Shown one piece after another: positions 9,342 to 17,185 of a stretch of DNA of 46,709 bases (the first letter of the stretch is position 1; every line of letters starts with the position of its first letter). A model generated the notes under the pieces. It ran no database searches and was not told where the DNA came from. It saw nothing but the letters and a program-made list of their open reading frames with translations. A program made the position numbers and the translations under genes. Source of the stretch: Clostridia bacterium (GTDB lineage Bacteria; Bacillota; Clostridia; Oscillospirales; CAG-272). The DNA lies in assembly GCA_017463125.1 (NCBI GenBank), contig JAFTPV010000002.1, positions 1-46,709 of the forward strand. Reading direction: 5' to 3'.

Positions 9342-9937
9342 GAACTGCCGAAATTATCAGAAATACTAATGAAACCAAGGTTTCATTAAAGCTTAACCTT
9401 GACGGCACAGGTGTGTCGAGCGTTGATACGGGTTGTCCCTTCCTTGACCATATGCTTACCCTTTTCTCAAAGCACTCACGCATAGACCTAGAGGTAAAGG
9501 CTAAGGGAGATATTGAGGTAGATTACCATCACACGACGGAGGACGTCGGCATCTGTCTTGGTAAGGCTGTGTCTTATGCTCTTGGTGCATCTGCCGACGC
9601 GATGAAGGGAATACGCCGCTACGGGAATATGATAATTCCGATGGATGAGGCTCTCATACTCTCTGCCGTTGATATATCGGGCAGAGCGCACCTTGAATTT
9701 TCGGCTGATATTCCTGCGGAGAAGGTTGGTGACTTTGACACCGAGCTTTGCGAGGAGTTCTTTGAAGCATTTACCAGAGAAGCAAGACTCACCCTGCACA
9801 TAAAGCAGCTTGCAGGTAAGAACTCTCACCATATAATAGAGGGGATATACAAGTCGGTTGCCCGCTCGTTATTTGAGGCGTTATCAAAGGACGAGAGATT
9901 TGCAGGTGATATTCCCTCAACGAAAGGTACTATTTAA
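9338..9937 (+). CDS. hisB: Imidazoleglycerol-phosphate dehydratase
   Basis: Mn-dependent dehydration of imidazole glycerol phosphate. The 199-residue product is the monofunctional form without a fused histidinol phosphatase, which is consistent with a separate PHP phosphatase gene at the end of the operon. It has the duplicated metal-binding histidine motifs: FLDHML and YHHTTEDVGICLG in the first half, and the corresponding HIKQLAGKNSHHIIEGIYK in the second half. ATGA overlap with hisC, TAATG overlap with hisH. Confidence 0.97.
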   Translation: MRTAEIIRNTNETKVSLKLNLDGTGVSSVDTGCPFLDHMLTLFSKHSRIDLEVKAKGDIEVDYHHTTEDVGICLGKAVSYALGASADAMKGIRRYGNMIIPMDEALILSAVDISGRAHLEFSADIPAEKVGDFDTELCEEFFEAFTREARLTLHIKQLAGKNSHHIIEGIYKSVARSLFEALSKDERFAGDIPSTKGTI

Positions 9938-10545
9938 TGATTGCAATAATTGATTACGGAGTTGGAAACTTGTTTTCTCTCCGTTCATCTCTTGATATGA
10001 TAGGCGCTGAATGCGTCGTAACCTCCGATCCTGTCCTGATTCGCTCGGCTGATAAGATTCTTCTTCCCGGTGTCGGCGCATTCGAGGACGCAAAGCGTAA
10101 GCTTTCCGAGAGCGGTCTTGATAAGGTAATTGTAGACGAGGTCAGAGCGGGTAAGAAGATACTCGGTATCTGTCTTGGTATGCAGATGCTCTTTGAACGC
10201 TCGTACGAATACGGAGAGCACGAGGGACTCTCGCTTCTTTTGGGAAGTGTCGTTGCTATGGAGAATAAGATTCCAAAGGAGCTTAAGATTCCGCACATCG
10301 GCTGGAACACCCTTTCGGTAAAAGGCGAGCACCCTATATTCAAATACACAAACGACGGCGACTACGTATATTTCGTTCATTCATATTACGCCTCTGGGTG
10401 TGAAGATAGCCTTCTTGCCACTACCGATTACGGCATTCAGATGACTGCCGCAGTTGCAAAAGGGAATATTGCAGGCATGCAGTTCCACCCGGAGAAAAGT
10501 GGCGAGGCAGGACTTAATATACTGCGTGCTTTTGCAGAATGGTAA
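9937..10545 (+). CDS. hisH: Imidazole glycerol phosphate synthase, glutaminase subunit
   Basis: Class I glutamine amidotransferase that supplies ammonia to HisF. The 202-residue protein has the nucleophile cysteine in GICLGMQMLFE (about residue 77) and the His/Glu pair in MQFHPEKSG (about residues 182-184), so the catalytic triad is intact. Its start overlaps the hisB stop by one base (TAATG); hisA follows after 24 bases. Confidence 0.97.
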   Translation: MIAIIDYGVGNLFSLRSSLDMIGAECVVTSDPVLIRSADKILLPGVGAFEDAKRKLSESGLDKVIVDEVRAGKKILGICLGMQMLFERSYEYGEHEGLSLLLGSVVAMENKIPKELKIPHIGWNTLSVKGEHPIFKYTNDGDYVYFVHSYYASGCEDSLLATTDYGIQMTAAVAKGNIAGMQFHPEKSGEAGLNILRAFAEW

Positions 10546-10569
10546 AAAATATTAAGGCAGAAAAAAGAT

Positions 10570-11286
10570 ATGAAGATTTTTCCCGCAATAGATCTCTATG
10601 ACGGTAAGGCGGTAAGGCTCTATAAGGGCGATTACGGCAATATGACCGTTTATAGTGACAATCCGATAGAAATAGCCCGCGACTTTGAAGCGGCGGGCGC
10701 TGAATATATTCATATGGTCGATCTCGAGGGCGCCAAGGACGGCACTACTCCTAATATAAATATTGTAAGTCAGGTAGCAAGAGAAACGTCGCTCCGTGTC
10801 GAGATAGGCGGCGGCATTCGCTCGCTTGAAGCTCTTGATAAATACTTTGCGGCAGGGGTCTATCGTGCCATACTCGGCACCGCTGCCGTAACCGACGAAG
10901 ATTTTCTCAAAGCGGCAATAGCAAAATATGGTAAAAGGATCGCCGTAGGCGCTGATATCAAGGACGGTATGGTGGCAATAAAGGGTTGGCTTGAAAAATC
11001 TGAATACACGACAGATGCCTTTTTTGAAAAAATGTGTAAGCTCGGGGTTAAAACCATAATATGCACTGATATCTCAAAGGACGGAGCAATGAAGGGTACG
11101 AACCGAGAGCTGTATAAGTCGCTTTCCGAGAAATTCAGTATTGATATTATCGCTTCCGGCGGCGTTTCCTCTATTGCGGACGTTGCGGCTCTTGCCGAAA
11201 TGAATCTCTACGGTGCAATAATTGGTAAAGCGTACTATATCGGAGCTATCGACCTTAAAGAAGCAATAAAAATTTCCGAAAGATAA
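10570..11286 (+). CDS. hisA: ProFAR isomerase
   Basis: (beta/alpha)8-barrel isomerase converting ProFAR to PRFAR. 238 residues. The N-terminal catalytic aspartate is in IFPAIDLYDGKAVRLYKG, the second catalytic aspartate in TDISKDGAMKG (about residues 127-133), and phosphate-binding loops in GGGIRS and ASGGVSS. It is the HisA rather than HisF paralogue because of the FPAIDL opening. Four bases separate it from hisF. Confidence 0.96.
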   Translation: MKIFPAIDLYDGKAVRLYKGDYGNMTVYSDNPIEIARDFEAAGAEYIHMVDLEGAKDGTTPNINIVSQVARETSLRVEIGGGIRSLEALDKYFAAGVYRAILGTAAVTDEDFLKAAIAKYGKRIAVGADIKDGMVAIKGWLEKSEYTTDAFFEKMCKLGVKTIICTDISKDGAMKGTNRELYKSLSEKFSIDIIASGGVSSIADVAALAEMNLYGAIIGKAYYIGAIDLKEAIKISER

Positions 11287-11290
11287 AGAT

Positions 11291-12049
11291 ATGATAACTA
11301 AAAGAATAATCCCCTGTCTTGACGTAAAGGATGGCAGGGTGGTAAAGGGAGTGAACTTTCTCGGCCTTGCCGATGTGTCATCTCCCGTAAAGCTTGCAAA
11401 ATTTTATTCCGAGTGCGGAGCAGACGAGCTTGTCTTTTACGACATAACCGCATCTGCCGAGGGGCGCGCCCTGTTCACCGATATTCTCACAGAGGTTGCA
11501 AAAACTATATTTATACCTCTTACCGTTGGCGGAGGCATAAACACTCTTGCTGATTTTGACAGAGTGCTTAAATGCGGTGCGGATAAGGTTAGCGTAAATT
11601 CGGGAGCAATAAGGAACCCAAGCCTTATCGAAGAGGCGGCGAAGAGATACGGCAATCAGTGTGTCGTTATCTCCGCTGACGTAAAGAGAGTTGACGGGCA
11701 GTTTCGCGTCTTTGCCAAGGGCGGCAGAGAGGATACGGGTATGGAGGCTATCTCTTGGATAAAGCACTGTGTTGATTCAGGTGCAGGAGAGGTAGTCGTG
11801 AACTCTATTGATACCGACGGCGTGAAGGGCGGCTTTGATATAGAGCTTCTGAAGCGCGTATGTGATACTGTAAACGTCCCTGTTATTGCCTCTGGCGGCG
11901 CAGGTAATATGCAGCACTTTATCGATCTGTTTTACGAAATTCCCGAGATGTCGGCAGGCCTTGCCGCGTCTGTGTTCCATTTTGGTGAAATACAGATAAA
12001 TGACCTAAAAAGAAAAATGAGAGATAGCGGTATTACCGTTAGATTATAA
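11291..12049 (+). CDS. hisF: Imidazole glycerol phosphate synthase, cyclase subunit
   Basis: Partner of HisH; makes IGP and AICAR from PRFAR. 252 residues with the RIIPCLDVKDGRVVKGVNF opening (catalytic Asp about residue 11), VGGGINT and ASGGAGN phosphate loops, and the second catalytic Asp in SIDTDGVKGGFD (about residue 130). A normal, complete gene. Confidence 0.97.
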   Translation: MITKRIIPCLDVKDGRVVKGVNFLGLADVSSPVKLAKFYSECGADELVFYDITASAEGRALFTDILTEVAKTIFIPLTVGGGINTLADFDRVLKCGADKVSVNSGAIRNPSLIEEAAKRYGNQCVVISADVKRVDGQFRVFAKGGREDTGMEAISWIKHCVDSGAGEVVVNSIDTDGVKGGFDIELLKRVCDTVNVPVIASGGAGNMQHFIDLFYEIPEMSAGLAASVFHFGEIQINDLKRKMRDSGITVRL

Positions 12050-12068
12050 TTATTACGGAGAGTGAGAT

Positions 12069-12716
12069 ATGCTTAATATTGAAGAGCTTAAATTTGACGA
12101 GCGCGGACTTATTCCCGCAGTAGTCGTTGATTCTATAACCAAAAAGGTGCTCACAGTCGCTTATATGAGCCGTGAGAGCCTAAAAATATCAATGGAAAAG
12201 GGACTGACCTGCTTTTATAGCCGCTCGCGCGATGAGCTTTGGCTCAAGGGTGAAACCAGCGGAAATTATCAGCACATAGTTTCCATAACCGCAGACTGTG
12301 ATAAGGACGCCCTCACCGTAGTGGTTGAAAAGGACGGCCCCGCCTGCCATCTCGGAACAGATTCCTGCTTCACAAATCCCGTGTATCAGAGTGATGAGCG
12401 CTCGGAGTTTTCTCTTGAGGGTCTTTATCAGCTTCTCGTAGGAAGAAAGCAGGATAAGCCCGAGGGCTCTTACACCACGTATCTTTTTGAGAAGGGAATT
12501 GACAAAATTCTCAAGAAGGTTGGAGAGGAATGTACGGAGGTTATAATTGGAGGTAAGGCAGGGGATAAGGCTGAAACGGTATACGAAATTGCCGATCTTG
12601 CATATCACGTAATGGTCCTTATGGTTGAAATGGGCATCAGCGTTGAGGATATCCACCGCGAGCTTGCGTCAAGACATATAATAGACCATAAGGTAAAGCA
12701 GGAGAAGATGAAATAA
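12069..12716 (+). CDS. hisIE: Bifunctional phosphoribosyl-AMP cyclohydrolase / phosphoribosyl-ATP pyrophosphatase
   Basis: Fusion of HisI and HisE, catalysing steps 3 and 2 of the pathway. Residues 1 to about 115 are HisI: FYSRSRDELWLKGETSGNYQ and the metal-ligand segments TADCDKDAL and GPACHLGTDSCF. From about residue 118 is HisE: LYQLLVGRK, KVGEECTEVIIGGK and EIADLAYHVMVLM, the MazG-like helical motif. 215 residues is typical of the fusion. Ribosome site CGGAGAG; the stop overlaps the next ATG (TAATG). Confidence 0.97.
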   Translation: MLNIEELKFDERGLIPAVVVDSITKKVLTVAYMSRESLKISMEKGLTCFYSRSRDELWLKGETSGNYQHIVSITADCDKDALTVVVEKDGPACHLGTDSCFTNPVYQSDERSEFSLEGLYQLLVGRKQDKPEGSYTTYLFEKGIDKILKKVGEECTEVIIGGKAGDKAETVYEIADLAYHVMVLMVEMGISVEDIHRELASRHIIDHKVKQEKMK

Positions 12717-13525
12717 TGGCTCTTCCAACATACCATGCCCACACAACCTTCTGTGACGGAAGGGACAGTGCGGAGGATATGATAAAAGCTGCAATTGAGC
12801 TCGGACTTTCGGAAATAGGCTTTTCGGGTCATGCGCCTATGCCCTTTGCTACCGATTGGTGCATGACGAAGGCGGGCGAGCGTGAGTATTTTAAGACTCT
12901 TACCGCCTTGAAGGAAAAATATAAGGATAAGATTCGCGTTTTTGTCGGAGTGGAGTTTGATGCTTATTCTTCTCCCACTGACATTCCTTACGATTATGTT
13001 ATCGGTTCTGTACACCACGTTCTTAAGGACGGGGTGTACCTTACGGTAGATGAATCAAAGGAAACCACAAGAGCCAACATAATGAACTATTACGGCGGTG
13101 ACGCTTATTCGTACGTAGAGGACTATTATCTCACGGTTTCAAGGATCTACGAGGCAACGCGCTGTGATATAATAGGTCATTTCGACCTTGTTACAAAATT
13201 TATAGATAAGGATCCACTTTTCTCGGAAAGCCATCCGAGGTACATAAACGCCAGAAACCATGCCTTAACAGACCTTCTTGAAACTCCGGCAGTCTTTGAA
13301 ATCAATACCGGAGGTATATACCGAGGCTACCGTAACGTCACGTTCCCATCTTTAGATTTAGCAAAAGAAATATACGAGCGCGGCGGCAAGCTCGTCATCA
13401 ACTCCGATACCCACAGCGTAAAAAGCATAGATTTTATGCTTTCGGACGTTGCGTCGGCGCTTGACGGTATGGGGGTAGAATATTTAATGTCGATGAATCA
13501 GATACTTAGAGTAACAAGACAATGA
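12716..13525 (+). CDS. hisK: Histidinol-phosphatase, PHP family
   Basis: 269-residue PHP-domain phosphoesterase, HisK/HisJ type. Metal-ligand motifs: YHAHTTFCDG at the N-terminus, GFSGHAPMP, GVEFDAY, GSVHHV, GHFDL and the C-terminal INSDTHSV. It closes the only gap left by the other his genes (histidinol phosphate to histidinol) and is translationally coupled to hisIE. A paralogue lies at 14542-15318. Confidence 0.94.
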   Translation: MALPTYHAHTTFCDGRDSAEDMIKAAIELGLSEIGFSGHAPMPFATDWCMTKAGEREYFKTLTALKEKYKDKIRVFVGVEFDAYSSPTDIPYDYVIGSVHHVLKDGVYLTVDESKETTRANIMNYYGGDAYSYVEDYYLTVSRIYEATRCDIIGHFDLVTKFIDKDPLFSESHPRYINARNHALTDLLETPAVFEINTGGIYRGYRNVTFPSLDLAKEIYERGGKLVINSDTHSVKSIDFMLSDVASALDGMGVEYLMSMNQILRVTRQ

Positions 13526-13571
13526 AAAAACTTCTCATAATATATAAATTTACAAAAACGGGGAGTTTTTT
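13526..13571 (+). terminator. his operon terminator with large loop
   Basis: AAAAACTTCTC (13526-13536) can pair along its full 11 bases with GGGGAGTTTTT (13560-13570), allowing two G-U pairs; the right arm ends in the T run. It begins directly after the hisK stop. The loop is long (23 bases) and A/T-rich. A short GGAG-T6-CTCC hairpin overlaps it as an alternative. Confidence 0.55.
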
Positions 13572-13583
13572 CTCCAAAATCTA

Positions 13584-13612
13584 TTGACAAATCGTGCAGA
13601 ATATGCTATTAT
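13584..13612 (+). promoter_or_regulatory. Promoter of tRNA-Lys
   Basis: TTGACA (13584-13589), 17 bases, TATTAT (13607-13612), about 20 bases before the tRNA. The -10 box is flanked by a perfect 9-bp inverted repeat, AAATCGTGC (13589-13597) and GCACGATTT (13619-13627). Confidence 0.85.
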
Positions 13613-13632
13613 ATTAAAGCACGATTTCATAC

Positions 13633-13708
13633 GCCCCTGTAGCTCAGTTGGTAGAGCACTTGACTTTTAATCAAGGTGTCCGGGATTCGAGTTCCCGCAG
13701 GAGCACCA
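13633..13708 (+). tRNA. tRNA-Lys (anticodon TTT), CCA encoded
   Basis: All arms can be drawn: acceptor GCCCCTG/CAGGAGC, D-arm GCTC-AGTTGGTA-GAGC, anticodon stem CTTGA/TCAAG with loop CTTTTAA (anticodon TTT, lysine), variable GTGTC, T-arm CGGGA-TTCGAGT-TCCCG, discriminator A and encoded CCA. 76 bases. The only flaw is a C-A mismatch at acceptor position 3-70 (13635/13702); every other pair is Watson-Crick. Confidence 0.95.
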
Positions 13709-14118
13709 AATATAAAAGGCACCCGTAGAGGTGCCTTTTATATTTGGTCGCCCTTGCGTACGAATACCGCCGCTCGTAGAGCGAGGGATTCGTAACATTG
13801 CGGAGCCTTTCGCAGAGCGAGAGCTTGTAGGCGGAGCAAAATTCCCGCAGGAGCAAGCACCCGTAGAGGTGCCTTTTATATTTGGTCGCCCCTGCGAACG
13901 AATCCAGTCGCTCGTAGAGCGAGGGGTATTGCCGCTCGGAGATAAATTTGTTTTAATGCGTGGTTTTGTGTTATGGTTTAGTAGCATCTCCTCGCTTGGC
14001 AAGATTCCGCTGTCGCGTAATACGAAACACTGCGGAGCCTCTCGCAGAGCGAGAGCTTGTGGGCGGAGCAGAATTCCCGCAGGCACAGACAGCCCTTGCG
14101 GTTGTCTCTCTCTTTTTG
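13690..14118 (+). repeat. Degenerate tandem hairpin modules derived from the tRNA 3' end
   Basis: The block TTCCCGCAGGAGCA of the tRNA 3' end recurs at about 13842-13855 and, shortened, at about 14074-14083. The terminator core GCACCCGTAGAGGTGCC and the following ATTTGGTCGCCC also recur after the second copy (13857-13892). Between copies sit the hairpins TACGAAT...ATTCGTA (enclosing CGCTC-GTA-GAGCG) and CTTTCGC-AGA-GCGAGAG; the latter appears in the next module as CTCTCGC-AGA-GCGAGAG, a change that keeps pairing. The last module ends in a hairpin GACAGCC-CTTGC-GGTTGTC with a T-rich tail (14088-14118), a probable terminator. Open frames across this stretch are artefacts. Confidence 0.75.
13706..13747 (+). 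terminator. tRNA-Lys terminator
   Basis: An 18-bp perfect inverted repeat, CCAAATATAAAAGGCACC (13706-13723) and its complement (13730-13747), around the loop CGTAGA. The right arm includes the T-rich stretch CCTTTTATATTT. It begins inside the CCA of the tRNA. Confidence 0.85.
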
Positions 14119-14281
14119 TCCCCCTGCACAAATGTTATTACCATATCGCCGGCATAATTGATTATCCCGAAAAACTGCAAAGAAAATAAAAAATGTAGAA
14201 AAGCCTATATCTGTCCAAATTATCGTACACATAATTCTGTATAATGAAATCACCAAGAAAAAAGAAAAAGGAGATTTCACT

Positions 14282-14500
14282 ATGGAATACAAATACGCGG
14301 TAGCGGTTTTGAGATACGGGGAAGAGGAGATAATGGGCCTCTTTGACACAAAGGAGGACGCGGACGAATACGGAAGGTCGCACATCGTACCCAGAGAACG
14401 TGGGCTTCAGTTCTGCTATTCCTCGCTCTTCACACGCACAGGAAAACAACGGGGAGATATAAAGATGTATGACTACTACAATTTTACCTGCCAGGCATAA
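14282..14500 (+). CDS. Small acidic-basic mixed protein of unknown function
   Basis: 72 residues (MEYKYAVAVLRYGEEEIMGL...). Support for coding: a good ribosome site AAAGGAGA 8 bases before the ATG, a -10-like TATAAT at about 14239-14244, and a perfect terminator just after the stop. No signal peptide or membrane segment; N-terminal half looks like a small beta-rich domain, C-terminal half is rich in aromatic residues. I do not recognise the family. Confidence 0.6.
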   Translation: MEYKYAVAVLRYGEEEIMGLFDTKEDADEYGRSHIVPRERGLQFCYSSLFTRTGKQRGDIKMYDYYNFTCQA

Positions 14501-14505
14501 AATGA

Positions 14506-14537
14506 GAAAGCGGTTGGAAATTTTTCCAACCGCTTTC
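14506..14537. terminator. Bidirectional terminator between the small ORF and the PHP gene
   Basis: GAAAGCGGTTGGAAA (14506-14520) and its perfect complement (14523-14537), 15 bp with a 2-base loop. It lies between two convergent genes; T-rich stretches are contained in or next to both arms. Confidence 0.8.
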
Positions 14538-14541
14538 GTAA

Positions 14542-15318
14542 TTAATTCAACTCGATTATCTTAGGCATACCAATATAATTTAATTTATATCTTCTAACAA
14601 GCCATTCCGCGACAGAGAGCGACTTCTCATCGAAAGCATCAATAGGATCGTGCGCGTCACAACCAAACGTCACGGGACACTGTGCCTCGCCTGCGATCTC
14701 CCAAAATTTCGGGTTAGGGTAGTGACGCCCCTTTCTTATGCCAAGGAAGTTAATTTCCAGAGGGATTCCGCTTTGCTTTGATACCTCGCATATTCTAGAC
14801 ATCTCTTTACGGAAAATATTATCGTTACCGACAAAGTTAATAATATCCGGGTGTGCAACGTAAGTAAAAACACCGCTGTCAACAGCACTGCAAACACAGT
14901 CGACATATCTTGAAAGTAGCTCCTCGGAGTCCGTCTTTTTCGTCGAAGCGTAAGTGTCCGGATGCTCGTTTCCTATATAGTGCTGACCGAGAATTAGGTA
15001 TTCTGCCCCGATGTTTTTCGCGTTTTTGAGCATTTTTTCAAAATGTTCGGGATAATACTCCATCTCAAAGCCAATTTTGATTTCGATTTTATCCTTATAC
15101 TTTTCCCGTATTGAGCCGAGGCTGTCAAAGTAGCTTTGAATATCCTGCGTCTTGACTCTGTAATGCGATTCGTACCCATCAGGAAACACAAAAGGCGCGT
15201 GGTCAGAAAAGCCCATATATTTTATTCCACCGTTTATGGCTCGGATAACGTAGTCCTCATCCTCGCCTGTCGCATGTCCGCACCGATATGTGTGGGCGTG
15301 ATAATTGTAGTTCATCAT
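14542..15318 (-). CDS. PHP-family phosphatase, histidinol-phosphatase paralogue
   Basis: 258 residues, same family as the his-operon HisK: YHAHTYRCGHA, GFSDHAPFV, GFEMEYY, GQHYIG, VAHPDIIN and FGCDAHDP carry the expected metal ligands. Its ATG overlaps the TGA of tyrS, so expression is coupled to tyrosyl-tRNA synthetase and falls under the Tyr T-box. As a full his operon with its own hisK is present nearby, this copy may use another phosphate ester; the substrate is unknown. Confidence 0.85.
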   Translation of the reverse strand: MMNYNYHAHTYRCGHATGEDEDYVIRAINGGIKYMGFSDHAPFVFPDGYESHYRVKTQDIQSYFDSLGSIREKYKDKIEIKIGFEMEYYPEHFEKMLKNAKNIGAEYLILGQHYIGNEHPDTYASTKKTDSEELLSRYVDCVCSAVDSGVFTYVAHPDIINFVGNDNIFRKEMSRICEVSKQSGIPLEINFLGIRKGRHYPNPKFWEIAGEAQCPVTFGCDAHDPIDAFDEKSLSVAEWLVRRYKLNYIGMPKIIELN

Positions 15319-16565
15319 TTATTCATCAGCTCGTCGTAGCTGATGGTGTAAACTACCTTCATATAGGACTTCTTACCCTTACGCAGAAGCTTACCGTCCG
15401 CAAGCTCTTCCTTCGTGAAGTAGGTCTTTATATCAGCGACTTTCTCACCGTCAACCGAAACACCGCCCTGCTGTACCGCCTGACGAGCCTCTGACTTGGA
15501 TTTGCAGAGCCCGCTCTTGACAAGCATTGTGAGAATATCCGTCTTACCCTCAATATAGAAGTCCTCGTCTGCCATCTCTACTGTAGGAGCATCAGCCTCG
15601 CCACCCGCACCGAAGAGCGCCTTTGCCTGCTCCTGAGCCTTGTTTGCCTCATCCTCACCGTGAACAAGCTTTGTCAGCTCGTATGCAAGAATCTCCTTTG
15701 CGGTGTTGAGCTGCGCGCCCTCCCAAGAGTCCATCTTATCAATCTCCTCGAGGGGCAGGAACGTCAGCATTCTTATGCATTTAAGAACGTCAGCGTCGCC
15801 AACGTTTCTCCAGTACTGATAGAAGTCGTAGGGAGATGTCTTGTTCGGGTCGAGCCAAACGGCGCCCGATGCAGTTTTACCCATCTTCTTACCCTCGGAG
15901 TTTAAGAGCAGGGTAATTGTCATAGCGTGTGCGTCCTTGCCGAGCTTACGTCTGATAAGCTCCGTACCGCCAAGCATATTCGACCACTGGTCATCACCGC
16001 CAAACTGCATATTACAGCCGTATTCTCTGAAGAGATGATAGAAGTCGTAGGACTGCATTATCATATAGTTAAATTCAAGGAAGGAGAGTCCCTTTTCCAT
16101 TCTCTGCTTGTAGCACTCTGCCGAGAGCATTCTGTTTACGGAGAAGCAGGCGCCAACCTCGCGCAGCACCTCAACGTAGTTGAGTCCGAGAAGCCAGTCC
16201 GCATTATTTACCATAATAGCCTTACCTTCGCCAAAGTCGATGAATCTTTCCATCTGCACCTTAAAGCAGTCGCAGTTGTGCTGAATGGTCTCTCTTGTCA
16301 TCATCTGGCGCATATCCGTTCTTCCCGAGGGGTCACCGACCATAGCCGTACCGCCGCCGATAAGGACAACAGGCTTGTTACCCGCCATCTGTAAGCGCTT
16401 CATAAGGCAAAGCGCCATAAAGTGACCAACGTGCAGCGAGTCTGCCGTAGGGTCAAATCCGATGTAGAAGGTTGCCTTTCCGTTATTTATCATTTCTTTG
16501 ATTTCTTCTTCATTCGTTACCTGCGCGATAAGCCCACGCGCAACAAGCTCTTCGTAAATTTTCAT
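15315..16565 (-). CDS. tyrS: Tyrosyl-tRNA synthetase
   Basis: 416-residue class I aminoacyl-tRNA synthetase. The HIGH-type signature is HVGH in SLHVGHFMAL (about residue 45), the tyrosine-binding segments are IGGGTAMVGDPSGR and FGGDDQWSNML, the KMSKS-type loop is KKMGKTASG, and the C-terminus carries an S4-like RNA-binding domain (LVKSGLCKSKSEARQAVQQGGVSVDG). It is preceded by AAGGAG and a T-box leader and is coupled to the PHP gene after it. Confidence 0.97.
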   Translation of the reverse strand: MKIYEELVARGLIAQVTNEEEIKEMINNGKATFYIGFDPTADSLHVGHFMALCLMKRLQMAGNKPVVLIGGGTAMVGDPSGRTDMRQMMTRETIQHNCDCFKVQMERFIDFGEGKAIMVNNADWLLGLNYVEVLREVGACFSVNRMLSAECYKQRMEKGLSFLEFNYMIMQSYDFYHLFREYGCNMQFGGDDQWSNMLGGTELIRRKLGKDAHAMTITLLLNSEGKKMGKTASGAVWLDPNKTSPYDFYQYWRNVGDADVLKCIRMLTFLPLEEIDKMDSWEGAQLNTAKEILAYELTKLVHGEDEANKAQEQAKALFGAGGEADAPTVEMADEDFYIEGKTDILTMLVKSGLCKSKSEARQAVQQGGVSVDGEKVADIKTYFTKEELADGKLLRKGKKSYMKVVYTISYDELMNK

Positions 16566-16890
16566 AATCTATCTCCTTAAAATTATTAACTAATAAAAAA
16601 CGTCCTCGGACAAAAGCCCAAGGACGCATAAAAACGTGGTACCACCTTGATTTGCAGAAATAATGCACAAAAAACGTATAGGACGGCGCCTCGACATCCT
16701 GTGAAAAAATATCTGCCTCAAAATTGCTATAACGGGCTTACCCGTCGCAGCCTACACACCGCAAAAAAGCGGCTTCGGTGCGCGCTCAAAGACGTATTCA
16801 CTGTAAAAACTCACGCGCCTCTCATCACCCGGCAGCTTTCTGTTTTACGTTTTTTACAGCTACTTGCTCTTCTCATAACTTTATTTACTT
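16566..16890 (-). promoter_or_regulatory. T-box leader, tyrosine-specific
   Basis: The leader on the minus strand contains the hallmark T-box sequence AAGGTGGTACCACG (plus 16635-16648). It is followed by an intrinsic terminator, arms 16616-16626 and 16601-16611 with an A4/T4 loop and a T6 run (16595-16600). A candidate specifier TAC (Tyr) lies in GTGAATACGTC (plus 16794-16796), in the right place for Stem I. By the known T-box mechanism, uncharged tRNA-Tyr would favour the antiterminator and switch on tyrS and the PHP gene. Specifier choice is by context. Confidence 0.92.
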
Positions 16891-16894
16891 AAAA

Positions 16895-16923
16895 ATTATA
16901 CAATATTTTATAATAAAAGTCAA
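16895..16923 (-). promoter_or_regulatory. Promoter of the tyrS T-box transcript
   Basis: Read on minus: TTGACT (16923-16918), 17 bases, TATAAT (16900-16895). Transcription should begin near 16888. Confidence 0.85.
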
Positions 16924-16941
16924 TACCTAAAAAGCAAAAGT

Positions 16942-17163
16942 TTATTTGTTTTCGTCATCCTTGCTTTCTGAGTTTAGCATGTCATTTTTATCTTCTTCTA
17001 TGAAGGTACATGATTTTTTGATTTTACAAAAACAAAAGGAAATAATTATTCCAATAAAAATTCCTACCAAAAGCGTAATAACATGGTCTTTTGCTTCATC
17101 GCCAAGACTACCTGTCAACTCCGGTATGTTATCAGTGCCGGCAGTAAGTAACCAATTAAGCAT
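16942..17163 (-). CDS. Small single-pass membrane protein, unknown
   Basis: 73 residues with one clear membrane segment (VITLLVGIFIGIIISFCFC, about residues 28-46), a short N-terminal part and a charged C-terminal tail (EEDKNDMLNSESKDDENK). It lies 22 bases after galM on the same strand; a GAGG sequence precedes the ATG at somewhat long spacing. The hydrophobic stretch and charge pattern make it plausible as a real gene, but there is no family match I can name. Confidence 0.5.
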   Translation of the reverse strand: MLNWLLTAGTDNIPELTGSLGDEAKDHVITLLVGIFIGIIISFCFCKIKKSCTFIEEDKNDMLNSESKDDENK

Positions 17164-17185
17164 ATTACAAGCCTCGTAATAATAA

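Noticed and set aside
13667-14131. Open frames on both strands over the tRNA tail repeats
   Set aside because: They run through the tRNA-Lys gene, its terminator and its degenerate copies; the peptides are translations of repeats (CSCGN..., GRPNIKGTSTG).
16647-16892. 81-codon open frame on +
   Set aside because: Lies wholly in the T-box leader of tyrS, antisense; no ribosome site.
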